60,630 nt of DNA from Komagataeibacter sp. FXV3. Its GTDB lineage: Bacteria; Pseudomonadota; Alphaproteobacteria; Acetobacterales; Acetobacteraceae. The DNA lies in the NCBI RefSeq assembly GCF_015155755.1, contig NZ_VWPI01000006.1, forward strand, positions 1 through 60,630, in the 5' to 3' direction. Numbering within the stretch: position 1 is the first letter of the stretch; every line of letters begins with the position of its first letter. The notes under the pieces were generated by a model. The model was not told the origin of the DNA and ran no database searches. It saw only the letters and a list, made by a program, of their open reading frames with translations. This document shows positions 16,835 through 26,193 of this stretch, piece by piece. The position numbers were made by a program, and so were the translations under genes.

Positions 16835-17721
16835 CGCGCTTCATTGATGAACACCGGCAGACATATGGTGTCGGGTCAGTCTGCAAGATCCTGCCGATTG
16901 CGCCATCTGTCTATTATGCAACCGTGGCCAGGCAGAAAAATCCCTGTGTGCGCCGCCAGAAAGACAAAGAACTGTGCGATGAAATCCGCAGGGTATGGAA
17001 CGATAATTTTTGTGTCTACGGAGTGCGCAAGGTCTGGCATCAGCTCAGACGCGAAGGCAGGACTATCGCCCGCTGCACGGTAGAGCGGCTGATGCGCCAG
17101 ATGGGACTTAAAGGCGTCATTCGTGGCAAGGGGGTCATAACCACCCGACCTGATCCGCAACGTCCGTGTCCGCAGGATCTGGTGCAACGCCAGTTTCATG
17201 CTCCAGCCCCCAATAGGCTCTGGGTTTCGGATTTTACTTACGTTTCCATATGGCAGGGCTTTGTTTATGTGGCCTTCATCATTGATGTGTTTGCCCGCGT
17301 GATTGTGGGCTGGCGCGTCTCGTCCACCGCCCATACCGACTTCGTGCTGGACGCCCTGGAGCAGGCTCTGTGCCAGAGGCGGCCTGAGGGAAAAGTGACC
17401 CATCATTCGGACCGCGGCTGTCAGTATGTGTCCATTCGCTACACGCAAAGACTGGCTGAAGCGGGTCTCGTTGCTTCTGTCGGAAGCGTTGGAGATTCCT
17501 ATGATAACGCTCTGGCTGAGACCATAAATGGTCTCTACAAAACCGAACTCATCTATCGGCAGGGGCCATGGAAAAACAAAGAAGCGGTTGAACTGGCAAC
17601 ACTTAAATGGGTCGACTGGTTCAACAATCGACGGATCCTGTCCGCCATTGGAAACATCCCGCCAGCAGAAGCTGAGGCTCGCTTTTATGCACAACAGAAA
17701 TCACATGCATTAGCTGCGTAG
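16831..17721 (+). CDS. IS3 orfB transposase
   Basis: A 296-residue integrase-type transposase. DDE residues are visible in RLWVSDFTYVSIW (Asp, ~128), THHSDRGCQYVS (Asp, ~189) and GDSYDNALAETINGLYKTEL (Glu, ~227), with the closing FNNRRILSAIGNIPPAEAE. HTH_21 sits at ~50-95. It looks active. Confidence 0.93.
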   Translation: MTRFIDEHRQTYGVGSVCKILPIAPSVYYATVARQKNPCVRRQKDKELCDEIRRVWNDNFCVYGVRKVWHQLRREGRTIARCTVERLMRQMGLKGVIRGKGVITTRPDPQRPCPQDLVQRQFHAPAPNRLWVSDFTYVSIWQGFVYVAFIIDVFARVIVGWRVSSTAHTDFVLDALEQALCQRRPEGKVTHHSDRGCQYVSIRYTQRLAEAGLVASVGSVGDSYDNALAETINGLYKTELIYRQGPWKNKEAVELATLKWVDWFNNRRILSAIGNIPPAEAEARFYAQQKSHALAA

Positions 17722-17925
17722 TTCAGATAAAAACGTCTCCACAAAACCCGGGGCAATTCAGATCCTGCAATTAGATTTTTAGGTCTTATAAGATTTCTTA
17801 TGCCAACAAAATGGATATCGCGAACCTCACATATCTGTCGGTCTGGAACTCTATAGCTGGTCTTCCATGAAACACCCATCACGCCCGTTGGGAATCCTTA
17901 TTCCGAATTTTCTGCCAAAGTAATG

Positions 17926-19377
17926 CTAGATACCCAGTGCTGTTTTGAGATCAACGGCATTGGTCAGCAACGCTACATATGTTCTGGCAAGGTTTGCTTC
18001 ACTTTCACTTTCAGAAAGAGCGGCAGTCAATAGTTCCTCCCGTGACATGTCACCATGCTGATAGCGTTTCTGAATTACTGCAGTGCGCGATTTTTCAGCA
18101 TCAAGGAGAGAGAGCTGCCTTTGATATTGTGACCTGAAAAATTTTTCGTGTGACAACAGGTTTTCGATCTCAACCCATGCATTCAGAACGACGCTTTGAT
18201 AAAATATACCCGCGCTCCTCTGTTCAGAATGGCGCAGCGCAAGCTGACTGGACAGACGCCCCCCATTAAAGATCGGGAGGGTAAGTGTCGGACCAAAGGA
18301 CGTGTTGCGTGCATTCCACCCCAGTTCGGCCACCGTCAGGGCATCGAGACTGATCTGCCCTGTCAGGGTAACCTGCGGATAGAAATCGGCCTGCGCCATG
18401 CCAATCGTCGCTGTGGCCGCGTGAAGCCGCGCTTCCGCCGCCCGGATATCCGGACGTTTCCGGGCCATATCGGAAGGAATGTCAACAGCAACCTGTGGCA
18501 TTGTCACATCCAGAAGGTCTGCGGGTTTTGCCAGTTCGGGTATGTCCGCATCCGGTCGCCCTGCCGCAAGCACGGCCAGTGCCCGATGTAACGAAGCCTG
18601 TTGCAGGGCAAGTTCATCTTTTTCACCAAGTGCGGCCTGAGTAACGCTTTGCTGCTTCTCCAGATCAACACCTGCAAGGAGACCGCGTGCATTGACAGCC
18701 TTGGCTATGGCCAGAAGCTGCGTTGCCCGTTCCAGCGATTTTTCGGCGCGTTTCAGGCGGTCCGAAACCCACAGCCACTGAAAATAGGTTCTTGCAATTT
18801 CTGCCTGTGTCGAAAGATGCATGGCATCCACATCGGCCTGTACGGCAGACAACTCCGCCTTTGCCGCCTCCCTTAGCCGACGCTGGCGTCCCCAGATATC
18901 CAGTTCCCATGAGGCCACCGCGCCAATACTGTAATTTGTATAGGAGACACCTTCCGGCTCCTGCCTCAGTGCATCCGGGGCAAGACCCAGCAGGGGCTGC
19001 AAAACCTCCCCTACCCCCGCTGTGGCAAGGCGGTCATGCGTATAGGAAGCCTGCCCGTTCAGTGACGGAAGACTCTCAGCCGATGCGGCGCGACGCTGTA
19101 TGCGGGCGGCTTTGACCCGTTCACGTGCCAGCGCCATATCAAGATTTCCGCTTTCGGCACGAAGCATGAGCTGATCGAGCACAGGATCATTGAACATACG
19201 CCACCAAGGCAGGGATGACGGGGGCGAGTGCACCACAGCCCCGGCATTCTGCCACTGCTCCGGCAGCACCGGCTTCGGCCGCACGAAATCTGGCCCCATA
19301 GTGCAGCCGGCTACCACAAGCAGCACGGGAAACAGAAGCATGCGCGCCCTGTAATGGAAAGAGCGCATTTCAGACAT
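17926..19377 (-). CDS. Efflux outer-membrane factor (NodT/OprM family lipoprotein)
   Basis: A 483-residue RND outer-membrane channel. The signal peptide ends in the lipobox LVVAGC (Cys ~25), after which comes the family start MGPDFVRPKPVLPEQW. Two OEP repeats follow; SWELDIWGRQRRLREAAKAE (~150-170) and PTLTLPIFNGGRLSSQLALR (~365-385) are typical. It is the last gene of the operon tetR, small membrane protein, adaptor, pump, channel, overlapping the pump stop by 8 bp. It would dock on the adaptor-pump complex to pass substrates through the outer membrane. Substrates cannot be read from the sequence. Confidence 0.92.
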   Translation of the reverse strand: MSEMRSFHYRARMLLFPVLLVVAGCTMGPDFVRPKPVLPEQWQNAGAVVHSPPSSLPWWRMFNDPVLDQLMLRAESGNLDMALARERVKAARIQRRAASAESLPSLNGQASYTHDRLATAGVGEVLQPLLGLAPDALRQEPEGVSYTNYSIGAVASWELDIWGRQRRLREAAKAELSAVQADVDAMHLSTQAEIARTYFQWLWVSDRLKRAEKSLERATQLLAIAKAVNARGLLAGVDLEKQQSVTQAALGEKDELALQQASLHRALAVLAAGRPDADIPELAKPADLLDVTMPQVAVDIPSDMARKRPDIRAAEARLHAATATIGMAQADFYPQVTLTGQISLDALTVAELGWNARNTSFGPTLTLPIFNGGRLSSQLALRHSEQRSAGIFYQSVVLNAWVEIENLLSHEKFFRSQYQRQLSLLDAEKSRTAVIQKRYQHGDMSREELLTAALSESESEANLARTYVALLTNAVDLKTALGI

Positions 19378-22300
19378 GGACGGCTGCTTTCATGGTGGTG
19401 GCCTTGCGGTCGAACAGGACAGCGTAGAACGCGGGCACGGCAATCAGGGTCAGGGCCGTGCCACCAACAAGCCCGCCAATCATGACAATGGCCATTGGCC
19501 CCCAGAACACATTGAAGCTCAGGGGAATGAAAGCCAGAATTGCCGCCACCGCCGTCAGGCAGACAGGGCGCACGCGGGTCAGCGTCGCATCAATGATGGC
19601 CGCATGCAGCGATGTGGCGCCCTGGTGACTGGCCTGGATCTGATCGACCAGCAGGATCGTATTGCGCATGATCATGCCGGCCAGGGCAATAAGCCCTAGC
19701 AGGGCCACAAAGCCAAACGGCGCCCCTGTCACCAGCAGGCCGGGCACCATCCCGATCAGGCCAAGTGGTGCCGAAAACAGCACAAGCAGGGAGCGGCTGA
19801 AGCTTTGCAACTGAATCATCAGCGCCAGAAGCATCAGCCCCCCGGTCAGCGGAAGGAAAGCGAAGATCGCACTATCCGCTGTTGAGGAAAGCTCCACGTC
19901 TCCCCCCGTTTCAATCCTGTATCCCGCAGGAAGGCGCATGCGCAGGGCTTCCATTGCTGGCGTTGCGCGCTGCACCACAGTCGCGGGCTGGATGTCCGTT
20001 GCAACACCCGACTGAACGGTCATGCAGAGTTCGCCATTTCTCTGCCACAGGATCGGGAAGTCGGTTGTCACCTGTATGGTGCCAAGCTGACCAAGCGGCA
20101 CGACCCCGGTTCCCGTTACAATGGGGAGGTTCGTCCATAGCCCGGGATCAGAGCGCACGGAGCGGGCGGCCCGCACCATGACCGGGATATGATGGTGACC
20201 ATCGGGAATATCACCTGCGACCTGTCCGGAAATGGCCGCCTGAAGCTGTGCGGCAACACTGGCGCGATCTGTCTGGAAATATGCGAGTTTATCCGGATCC
20301 GCTTCAAGGGTCAGGCTGGGTGTCCGGTTCCCCCAGTCTGCCTGCACCGAGACCGCGCCTTGTGTACCGCGCAGGATTTCATCCACGTTGCGTGCAATGG
20401 CCCGCAAGGTGTCCAGATCTGGCCCTATGATGCGGTACTGTACCGGAAAGTCAGCGGTGGGGCCCAGCGACAGACGCTGCACATGCAGGTGCACGCCTGC
20501 AGGCAGGGAGATTGCCTCAACCTGCTGGATAAGCTGTTCCCGTGCATCAAGGTCCTGTGCAACCAGAAGGAGTGTCGCGTGGGCGGCACTGGGTGTGGCC
20601 GGGGCATACGGAAGGTAAAAGCGCGGCGCGCCATCGCCAATATGGGCCTGCATGTGGCGCAGCGATGGGCTTCCCGCCAGGCGCTTTTCCATGATGCCGA
20701 CGGCCGCATCGGTTTCCCCAATGGCTGTTCCCGGTGGCATGGCAACATCCACGATCACTTCCGGGCGATCGGATTGCGGGAAAAACTGCTGGTCAACAAA
20801 CATAAAACCGCCGCACGCTACGATCAGCAGCATGACCGTGCCACCCGCTACGGCTTTTTTATATCGCAGGCTGGCGCTAAGCATGTGGCGCAGCATACCC
20901 GTCAGCCGGGACTCACGTGATGCCTGTGAGGGCTGCCTGGCCTCAGGCAAGAGATGAACCCCCAGAAACGGGATGAAAACGACCGCCACAACCCAGCTGA
21001 ACAGCAGTGCCGCGGCACTGACCCAGAAAATTTCACCGGCGTATTCACCCGTTGTCGACTGCGCCAGGCCAACCGGCAGAAAGCTTACAACCGTCAGCAC
21101 CGTGCCCGTCAGCATTGGAAATGCGGTGTGGCTCCACGCGAAAGAGGCTGCCTCTTCGCGGCTGCGCCCCTGTTCAAGCTTCACGACCATCGCTTCGATA
21201 CTGATGATGGCATCATCTACCAGCAGCCCGAGGGAAAGGATGAGAGCGCCAAGCGAAATACGGTCGAGCCCGATATGCTCCGTGCCCATATACAGGCTGA
21301 CCCCGGCAAGCGTCAGCGGCACGGAGCAGGCTACGATAATCCCCGCTTTCAGGCCCAGGCTGACAAAAGCCACCAGAAGAACAACACTCAGCGCCACGAC
21401 GAACTTGATCAGGAATGTATTTACGGCCTCCCGGATAACCCGGCTCTGGTCTTCCACCTGCGTCAGCGTCATCCCCGCGGGCAGCGTTGCCGAGGCCGCC
21501 GCCTTCTCAAGCGCCCTGCCCAGCGCAAGTCCGTCCGCGCCGTCAGCCATTGCGACAGCAATGACAACGGCCGGCCTGCCCCCGTAACGGATCAGCGACG
21601 GTGCCGGGTCTGCATACTCACGGCTCACCTGGGCAATATCCCTGACACGGATGGTGCCGGAATGGCCTGCCAGTGGCGTCTCTTCAACGGACTGCACACC
21701 GTCGAGGGCCCCGGACATATTCATGGGAACAACGGTTGTAAAATCCACCGAGCCACCAGATGCCAGGGCCGATCGGCCCTGAAGCGACCTTGCCACCTGA
21801 TCGGGACTTATTCCCCTTGCGGCAGTCTGTTGCGGATCAAGATCGACGCTAACCTGCCGGGGGATCTCGCCGCTGATCTGGACCTTGCCTACGCCATGAA
21901 CAGCCTGGAAAATCTTCTTCAGATATTCGGATTCCCTGATGAGGTCTGCATTTTCTCCCCCGGTCAGGGTAAATACATAGCCATAGACATCGGCATAATC
22001 ATCATTGGCGGCGAGCGTCACGCCAGACGGCAGGCTGGGAGAAAGGTCGGACAGTCGATTACGGACCCGCTGCCAGATAACCGGAACACGTTCCTTTCGT
22101 TCGTCATCGCGCAGGAATATCTGCGTCACGCAGGCTGCCGGAACGCAATATGTGCTGAGAACATCTATGGCTTCGATATCACGCAGCCCCTGCTCAAGTG
22201 GTTCGGCAACCTGCCTTTGCATCTGCTGGGCGCTTGCGCCCGGCCATTGGGCAGAAACAATCATGTTCTTGAGCGTGAAAGCGGGATCTTCCGCCCGGCC

Positions 22301-22408
22301 CAGGTGAAAAAAACCGTATCCACCGGCAAGGAAAAGACAGGCCATCATGAAGCTGACAAGTGCCGGATGGCCAACAGCCCAGCGTGAGACGTTGAAACGA
22401 TCCATCAT
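19370..22408 (-). CDS. RND efflux pump, inner-membrane permease
   Basis: A 1012-residue RND permease of the AcrB superfamily, a normal length. The N-terminal segment (ALVSFMMACLFLAGGYGFF) precedes the first periplasmic loop (PGASAQQMQRQVAEPLEQ); TM4 carries the proton-relay pair in LSLGLLVDDAIISIEAM (~390-406); the second half repeats the fold with AFLPLTGGLMLLALMIQLQ and NTILLVDQI. It has the short N-terminus of the HAE1 drug-efflux/MdtB-like group rather than the longer CzcA heavy-metal type. The ATG at 22408 overlaps the adaptor stop by one base. Substrate unknown. Confidence 0.93.
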   Translation of the reverse strand: MMDRFNVSRWAVGHPALVSFMMACLFLAGGYGFFHLGRAEDPAFTLKNMIVSAQWPGASAQQMQRQVAEPLEQGLRDIEAIDVLSTYCVPAACVTQIFLRDDERKERVPVIWQRVRNRLSDLSPSLPSGVTLAANDDYADVYGYVFTLTGGENADLIRESEYLKKIFQAVHGVGKVQISGEIPRQVSVDLDPQQTAARGISPDQVARSLQGRSALASGGSVDFTTVVPMNMSGALDGVQSVEETPLAGHSGTIRVRDIAQVSREYADPAPSLIRYGGRPAVVIAVAMADGADGLALGRALEKAAASATLPAGMTLTQVEDQSRVIREAVNTFLIKFVVALSVVLLVAFVSLGLKAGIIVACSVPLTLAGVSLYMGTEHIGLDRISLGALILSLGLLVDDAIISIEAMVVKLEQGRSREEAASFAWSHTAFPMLTGTVLTVVSFLPVGLAQSTTGEYAGEIFWVSAAALLFSWVVAVVFIPFLGVHLLPEARQPSQASRESRLTGMLRHMLSASLRYKKAVAGGTVMLLIVACGGFMFVDQQFFPQSDRPEVIVDVAMPPGTAIGETDAAVGIMEKRLAGSPSLRHMQAHIGDGAPRFYLPYAPATPSAAHATLLLVAQDLDAREQLIQQVEAISLPAGVHLHVQRLSLGPTADFPVQYRIIGPDLDTLRAIARNVDEILRGTQGAVSVQADWGNRTPSLTLEADPDKLAYFQTDRASVAAQLQAAISGQVAGDIPDGHHHIPVMVRAARSVRSDPGLWTNLPIVTGTGVVPLGQLGTIQVTTDFPILWQRNGELCMTVQSGVATDIQPATVVQRATPAMEALRMRLPAGYRIETGGDVELSSTADSAIFAFLPLTGGLMLLALMIQLQSFSRSLLVLFSAPLGLIGMVPGLLVTGAPFGFVALLGLIALAGMIMRNTILLVDQIQASHQGATSLHAAIIDATLTRVRPVCLTAVAAILAFIPLSFNVFWGPMAIVMIGGLVGGTALTLIAVPAFYAVLFDRKATTMKAAVHV

Positions 22409-23499
22409 CAGCGTTCACCTGCCTGCCCGGCAACAAGAACAGCCTGTCCCTGCTGGAACGAACCGTCAGTATTGGTGACAATCCATTCACCGTCCGTCAG
22501 GCCTTCAACCAGCGCATCTGCCCCTCTCAGCCCGACAATACGGACGCGTCGCAGGACAAGATGGGGCGCCTGCCCATCCGTCAACCCCCACAGATGGGCA
22601 TGCGTCTGGCCTGCTGAATCCACGGCAGTAAGCGGCACGCGCACGGCATGGGACACGTCATGCGCGGCAAGGACAACAGTGACGAGGCTGTTGACAGCCA
22701 CGGGAAGCGGATGATCCAGTTCCAATTTGACATCCTGCATCTGGCTGGTTGCATCAACCGCGCCAATTTCCCTGATGGCAGCCTGAACGGGCTGGCCATC
22801 CTGATCAGGCAGGCCAACTTCCGCCCTGGCACCAACACTCCAGAATGAAGATGATGGAACCTTGAAATGGACTTCAGGTGCCCCTGCGGACAGCCGTATG
22901 ATTTCGCTCCCGGCACCAACCAGGCTACCCGGAACACCCGTGACGCTCATGATCCAGCCATCTTCAGACGCCCGGATTCTGCTTTCAGCCACCTGAATCT
23001 GGGCCTGCGTCAGGGCGGCAAGGGCTGATCTGTATTTTCCCTGTGCCAGATGCCACGAATAGGCACGTTCTTCGACTGCTCCGGCGGATAGCCCCCCTAT
23101 GGTGTCCAGTCCCCGGCTTCTTTTATATGTTGCGGCAGCCTGATTCATTTCGGCGCGGGCGGCATCAACCTCGCCCTGTGCCTGGGCTTCCATCTCTAGC
23201 AGTAGCCTGTCTTCAAATGTGGCTAGAACATCGCCCTGATGAACATATTGACCGCTGACAACCGATACTGATGTCAGGCGCCCGGCCTGTGTCGGGGCGA
23301 GAGAAATACTTCTTTCGGCCTCGTATAATCCAATGAAGACAGCCTTCTGTGGAGAGGCGTCATGCACTCTGAGGGCCTGCACAACCGGTAGGGCTGCATG
23401 TTTTACCGGGGAAGAGGTCGGCTTGCACCCTAAAAGGCATGATGCCGCAACCAGAGGCAGCACCCTTGTCAGGATGTCTGTGCACGTTCGACAGGACAT
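22408..23499 (-). CDS. RND efflux periplasmic adaptor (HlyD/MFP family lipoprotein)
   Basis: A 363-residue membrane-fusion protein. I start at the ATG at 23499 because the signal peptide and lipobox follow directly (VLPLVAASCLLGC, Cys ~24); the frame is open 24 codons further but without any sign of coding. The lipoyl/barrel region has APTQAGRLTSVSVVSGQYVHQGDVLATFEDRL (given in parts: GRLTSVSVVSGQYV then GDVLATF), a hairpin of coiled coil follows (~95-165), then the closing barrel. It links the pump to the outer-membrane channel. Confidence 0.9.
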   Translation of the reverse strand: MSCRTCTDILTRVLPLVAASCLLGCKPTSSPVKHAALPVVQALRVHDASPQKAVFIGLYEAERSISLAPTQAGRLTSVSVVSGQYVHQGDVLATFEDRLLLEMEAQAQGEVDAARAEMNQAAATYKRSRGLDTIGGLSAGAVEERAYSWHLAQGKYRSALAALTQAQIQVAESRIRASEDGWIMSVTGVPGSLVGAGSEIIRLSAGAPEVHFKVPSSSFWSVGARAEVGLPDQDGQPVQAAIREIGAVDATSQMQDVKLELDHPLPVAVNSLVTVVLAAHDVSHAVRVPLTAVDSAGQTHAHLWGLTDGQAPHLVLRRVRIVGLRGADALVEGLTDGEWIVTNTDGSFQQGQAVLVAGQAGER

Positions 23500-23530
23500 G
23501 TTGATTTCCGAAAAATACAGGATTTTTTCT

Positions 23531-23770
23531 TTACGGCAGTGCCGCGATAGCCGAAATTCCCAACAGGACAAGAATAATCATGGTGGCCTGTTGCCCATTA
23601 AACCGGTTCCGGAAGTAGAACCAGCCAGCAAAAAAGATGAACGACGATATATAGCCTGCCATCATGACGGCCATTGGCGGAGCTCTGGTAAAACCCAGAG
23701 CCTGTTTCTGCGCCGCGGTTGCCATGACACCTGAAACAACCGTCCATGACAAAGAGAAAATTCCCTGCAT
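23531..23770 (-). CDS. Small membrane protein in the efflux operon, function unknown
   Basis: A 79-residue, hydrophobic protein that begins two bases after the tetR stop (TGA, one base, ATG) and ends 31 bases before the adaptor. Two or three hydrophobic stretches are visible: FSLSWTVVSGVMA, MAVMMAGYISSFIFFAGWFY and ATMIILVLLGISAIAAL. I do not recognise a family, although it faintly recalls one half of a small drug/metabolite transporter. The tight spacing suggests it is translated with tetR. It may be an accessory part of the pump. Confidence 0.6.
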   Translation of the reverse strand: MQGIFSLSWTVVSGVMATAAQKQALGFTRAPPMAVMMAGYISSFIFFAGWFYFRNRFNGQQATMIILVLLGISAIAALP

Positions 23771-23771
23771 T

Positions 23772-24347
23772 TCAGCCGGCTTTATCAGGGGCCTGTGTTA
23801 ACTGCACCATCAGGTCATGCAGGCTGTCGCGCATGGTCTGGTCTATAATACCAGCCTCCAGAATGTCCCACAGGGAAAGGCCATCAGCAGCCATACAGGC
23901 GAGCAGAAGGGCTGGAGTCATGTTCTCGAACAGGCCGATGGAGCGGATAACGCTCCAGTAATGCTGGATCCATTCCTGACTGAGTTGTGGATCAATCAGC
24001 ATGGCTGCAAGCAGATGACGAATGATGACCGGCGTCTCTTTCGCTTCATCATGGTTAAACCCGATATACGCCCGCGCAGACCTGCCGAACGCAACAGGAT
24101 CATCCTGCATGGAGGTAAGCATCTCACGCCTGAACAGGTCCATTTCACGCATGAAAAGCCCGTCCAGCAGGGCTTTCTTGTTCGGGAAATGGTGCAGCAG
24201 GCCGCCTTTGCTGACGTTTGCCTCCCTGGCTACCAGTTCCAGTGTAAACGCCTGAATGCCGTTCGTGATCAGTATCCGGCCTGCTGCGTTAAGCAGGTCG
24301 TTCTTTACGACTTCGGGTTTGTTGGTGCGTTTTGGTTTTCTGGTCAT
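23772..24347 (-). CDS. TetR-family repressor of the RND efflux operon
   Basis: A 191-residue TetR regulator. The DNA-binding domain is at ~10-55: VKNDLLNAAGRILITNG, then ELVAREANVSKGGLLHHFPNKKALLDGL. I use the ATG at 24347 (MTRKPKRTNKP): an upstream in-frame ATG at 24410 lies beyond the promoter described below, so it cannot be used. First gene of the efflux operon, so it should repress itself and the pump. Ligand unknown. Confidence 0.9.
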   Translation of the reverse strand: MTRKPKRTNKPEVVKNDLLNAAGRILITNGIQAFTLELVAREANVSKGGLLHHFPNKKALLDGLFMREMDLFRREMLTSMQDDPVAFGRSARAYIGFNHDEAKETPVIIRHLLAAMLIDPQLSQEWIQHYWSVIRSIGLFENMTPALLLACMAADGLSLWDILEAGIIDQTMRDSLHDLMVQLTQAPDKAG

Positions 24348-24353
24348 GCCTAT

Positions 24354-24382
24354 TAAATACCGTCCGGACGGTCGGTTTTCAA
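24354..24382 (-). promoter_or_regulatory. Promoter with embedded TetR operator
   Basis: On the minus strand: -35 TTGAAA (24382-24377), a 17-base spacer, -10 TATTTA (24359-24354). A perfect palindrome ACCGTCCGGACGGT (24372-24359) fills the spacer and touches the -10. A repressor there would block polymerase. A transcript starting 7 bases after the -10 would begin at about 24347, the A of the tetR start codon, so the mRNA may be leaderless. Confidence 0.7.
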
Positions 24383-24520
24383 GAAAAAAATAGGGGACGA
24401 GCATAGCCAAGACGCTATTGATTTTTTTTGCAGCATCGCGTGCGGATAGACAGCACTAACGAACTCGCTACCCTAGAGGGTGTTATGTACTTTCGTGCAT
24501 GATTGGTTCAGTAATGCTGA

Positions 24521-24768
24521 ATGACGCAAGTTCGGAAGCCGTATTCCTCTGACGTATCAGACGAAGAATGGTCGTTGGTTGTCCCGTATCTGGTTCTGAT
24601 GCGAGAGGATGTGGAACAGCGGCGGCATGATCTGCGCGAACTGTTCAACGGTCTGCGCTACGTGATCCGCTACGGGATTGCCTAGCGCGTCATGCCGAAC
24701 GATCTGCCGCCCTGGTCGGCAGTCTATCAGCAATCTCGTCGCTGGATGGAGGCAGGCTGCTTCGAAGC
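24521..24768 (+). pseudogene. IS5-family transposase, N-terminal remnant
   Basis: From the ATG at 24521 the frame reads MTQVRKPYSSDVSDEEW, then REDVEQRRHDLRELFNGLRYVIRYGIA, a TAG stop, and VMPNDLPPWSAVYQQSRRWMEAG. This is the N-terminal part of an IS5-type transposase with one nonsense codon; the rest is missing from 24768. The remnant cuts the C-terminus of the TetR-like gene that follows on the other strand. Its left end is probably near 24474. Confidence 0.75.
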
Positions 24769-25147
24769 ATCGCGGATAGGATCGTATCCAGCCATGCGAC
24801 ATTGATGTCGGCAAAAGTCTGAACCTCATGCCTGACGGCTTCCGGCAGGTCCGCATATTCAGCACTCATGAAACTGCACAGGCACAGGCGGTTGCCGTTT
24901 TCGAGCGATCGGCGGAACATCTCGGGATAACGGCGCAGACATAGGCGGAGATCGGGAGTTTCTGCCTGCATGGCGTCAAGCGCGGCCCTGATATCCTCCC
25001 AATAACGCCGTGCAACCGCAGCACCCAGATCGGCCTTGCTGGGAAAGTAATAATAGATACTGGCTGCCTTGATGCCGACTTCCTCCGCCAGATCACGGAA
25101 ATTCAGGCCGTTATAGCCATGCATCTGCGCGGCCCGTCTTATGGCTA
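24765..25147 (-). pseudogene. TetR-family regulator, truncated at both ends
   Basis: Minus-strand reading AIRRAAQMHGYNGLNFRDLAEEVG, GIKAASIYYYFPSKADLGAAV and so on to WLDTILSAML. The helix-turn-helix is intact, but the start is removed by the IS630 element at 25148 and the end by the IS5 remnant at 24765. It faces a truncated GST gene across the IS630, so it may once have regulated that gene. Confidence 0.8.
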
Positions 25148-26190
25148 GAGCACGTCCACTTTATTCCGGCTCATATCCAGCGGCTGTAAAGAAGTTGGCG
25201 CATGCGTCAGGAGTGAAAGCATCCAGGACTGATCCGGCGGCATCCCACAAGGTTGTGACGGTTCTTGCTGCCCTGGCGCGTAAAAGGGCTTTGAGTTTGG
25301 CGAATGCCATTTCGATCGGGTTGAAATCGGGACTATAGGGAGGCAGGAACATCATCTGTGCCCCCACTCGTTCGATGGCCTTCCGCGCTCCCGGAACCTT
25401 GTGGACGGGCAGATTGTCCAGCACGATAATATCGCCTGGGCTCAGCGTCGGCACGAGAACATGCTCCACATAGGCCTGAAAAATCTCGCTGTTCATGGCG
25501 CCATCATGGACGAAGGGTGCGGTCATGCCCGTGAGGCGCAGGCCAGCGGTGAAAGTGGTGGTTTTCCAATGGCCATGAGGAACGCCTGCCCGACAGCGTT
25601 CTCCGCGTAAAGCACGACCACGCAGACGGGCCATCTTCGTGGAGAGACAGGTTTCATCAATGAAGACCAGACGGTGCGGATCGAGGTCAGCCTGGCCGTC
25701 GAACCAGTCCTGCCGACGTTTCAGGATATCTTCACGCTCCTGCTCCAATGCATGTGCGGTCTTTTTTTGAATGTCCACCTATGCTGACGCAGCCATCGAC
25801 TGAGCATGCTGCGGCCGATCCCGACGGATTGCTCATCCTTCAGGCGCGCTACCATCTCCTTGAGCGTGATATCTTTCTGCGCTTCGATCATGCCGACGAT
25901 AAAGGCTTCATGTCCGTCCAGCTTTGAGCCGCGTGGCTTGCCCGGACGCCGCGCCGCCCGTTCGCCGCTTTCACGCTCACGCCGGAGCCACCGGATCGCC
26001 GTCGAAATCCCGATCCCGAACCGCTTCGCCACTGAACGGGCTGACCCGCACGCTGCTCCGGCTTCCAGAACGCGCACCCGAAGATCGTCACTCAATGCTC
26101 GTGCCATCACCATCTCCATCAATGGAAACGGTGAATCACAATCTATGCCCCTTGTCACCCCACACGATTCATCGTTCAGTGGACGTGCTC
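25148..26190 (-). mobile_element. IS630-family element with TA flanks
   Basis: The ends are GAGCACGTCCACT at 25148 and its complement at 26190. TA lies directly outside each end (25146-25147 and 26191-26192), the known IS630/mariner target duplication. The 1043-bp element carries one transposase in two overlapping frames. Confidence 0.85.
25161..26107 (-). CDS. IS630-family transposase, two frames joined by a frameshift
   Basis: The first frame starts MARALSDDLRVRVLEAG at 26107 (GGAG upstream) and contains the helix-turn-helix region, ending after RWTFKKRPHMHW at 25721. The second frame, in the -1 register from ~25778, reads IQKKTAHALEQERED and carries the DDE domain: LVFIDETCLS, IIVLDNLPVHKV and YSPDFNPIEMAFAKLK. 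Both are needed for a normal ~315-residue protein. The overlap has a run of seven A on the coding strand, a classic slippery site, so frameshifting is probably programmed. Confidence 0.85.
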
Positions 26191-26193
26191 TAG

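Larger units (their letters stand above)
16457..17760 (+). mobile_element. IS3-family element (IS407-like) with perfect 25-bp ends
   Basis: The 25-bp terminal repeats at 16457-16481 and 17736-17760 are exact complements (each begins TGAATTGCCCCGGG reading inward). The 1304-bp element carries complete orfA and orfB. No direct repeat flanks it: ATA lies to the left and GAT to the right, and the IS701 remnant appears on the left side only. Confidence 0.9.

Noticed and set aside
20954-22387. 477-residue plus-strand frame opposite the RND pump
   Set aside because: It is the complement of the RND permease reading frame and lacks protein-like composition.
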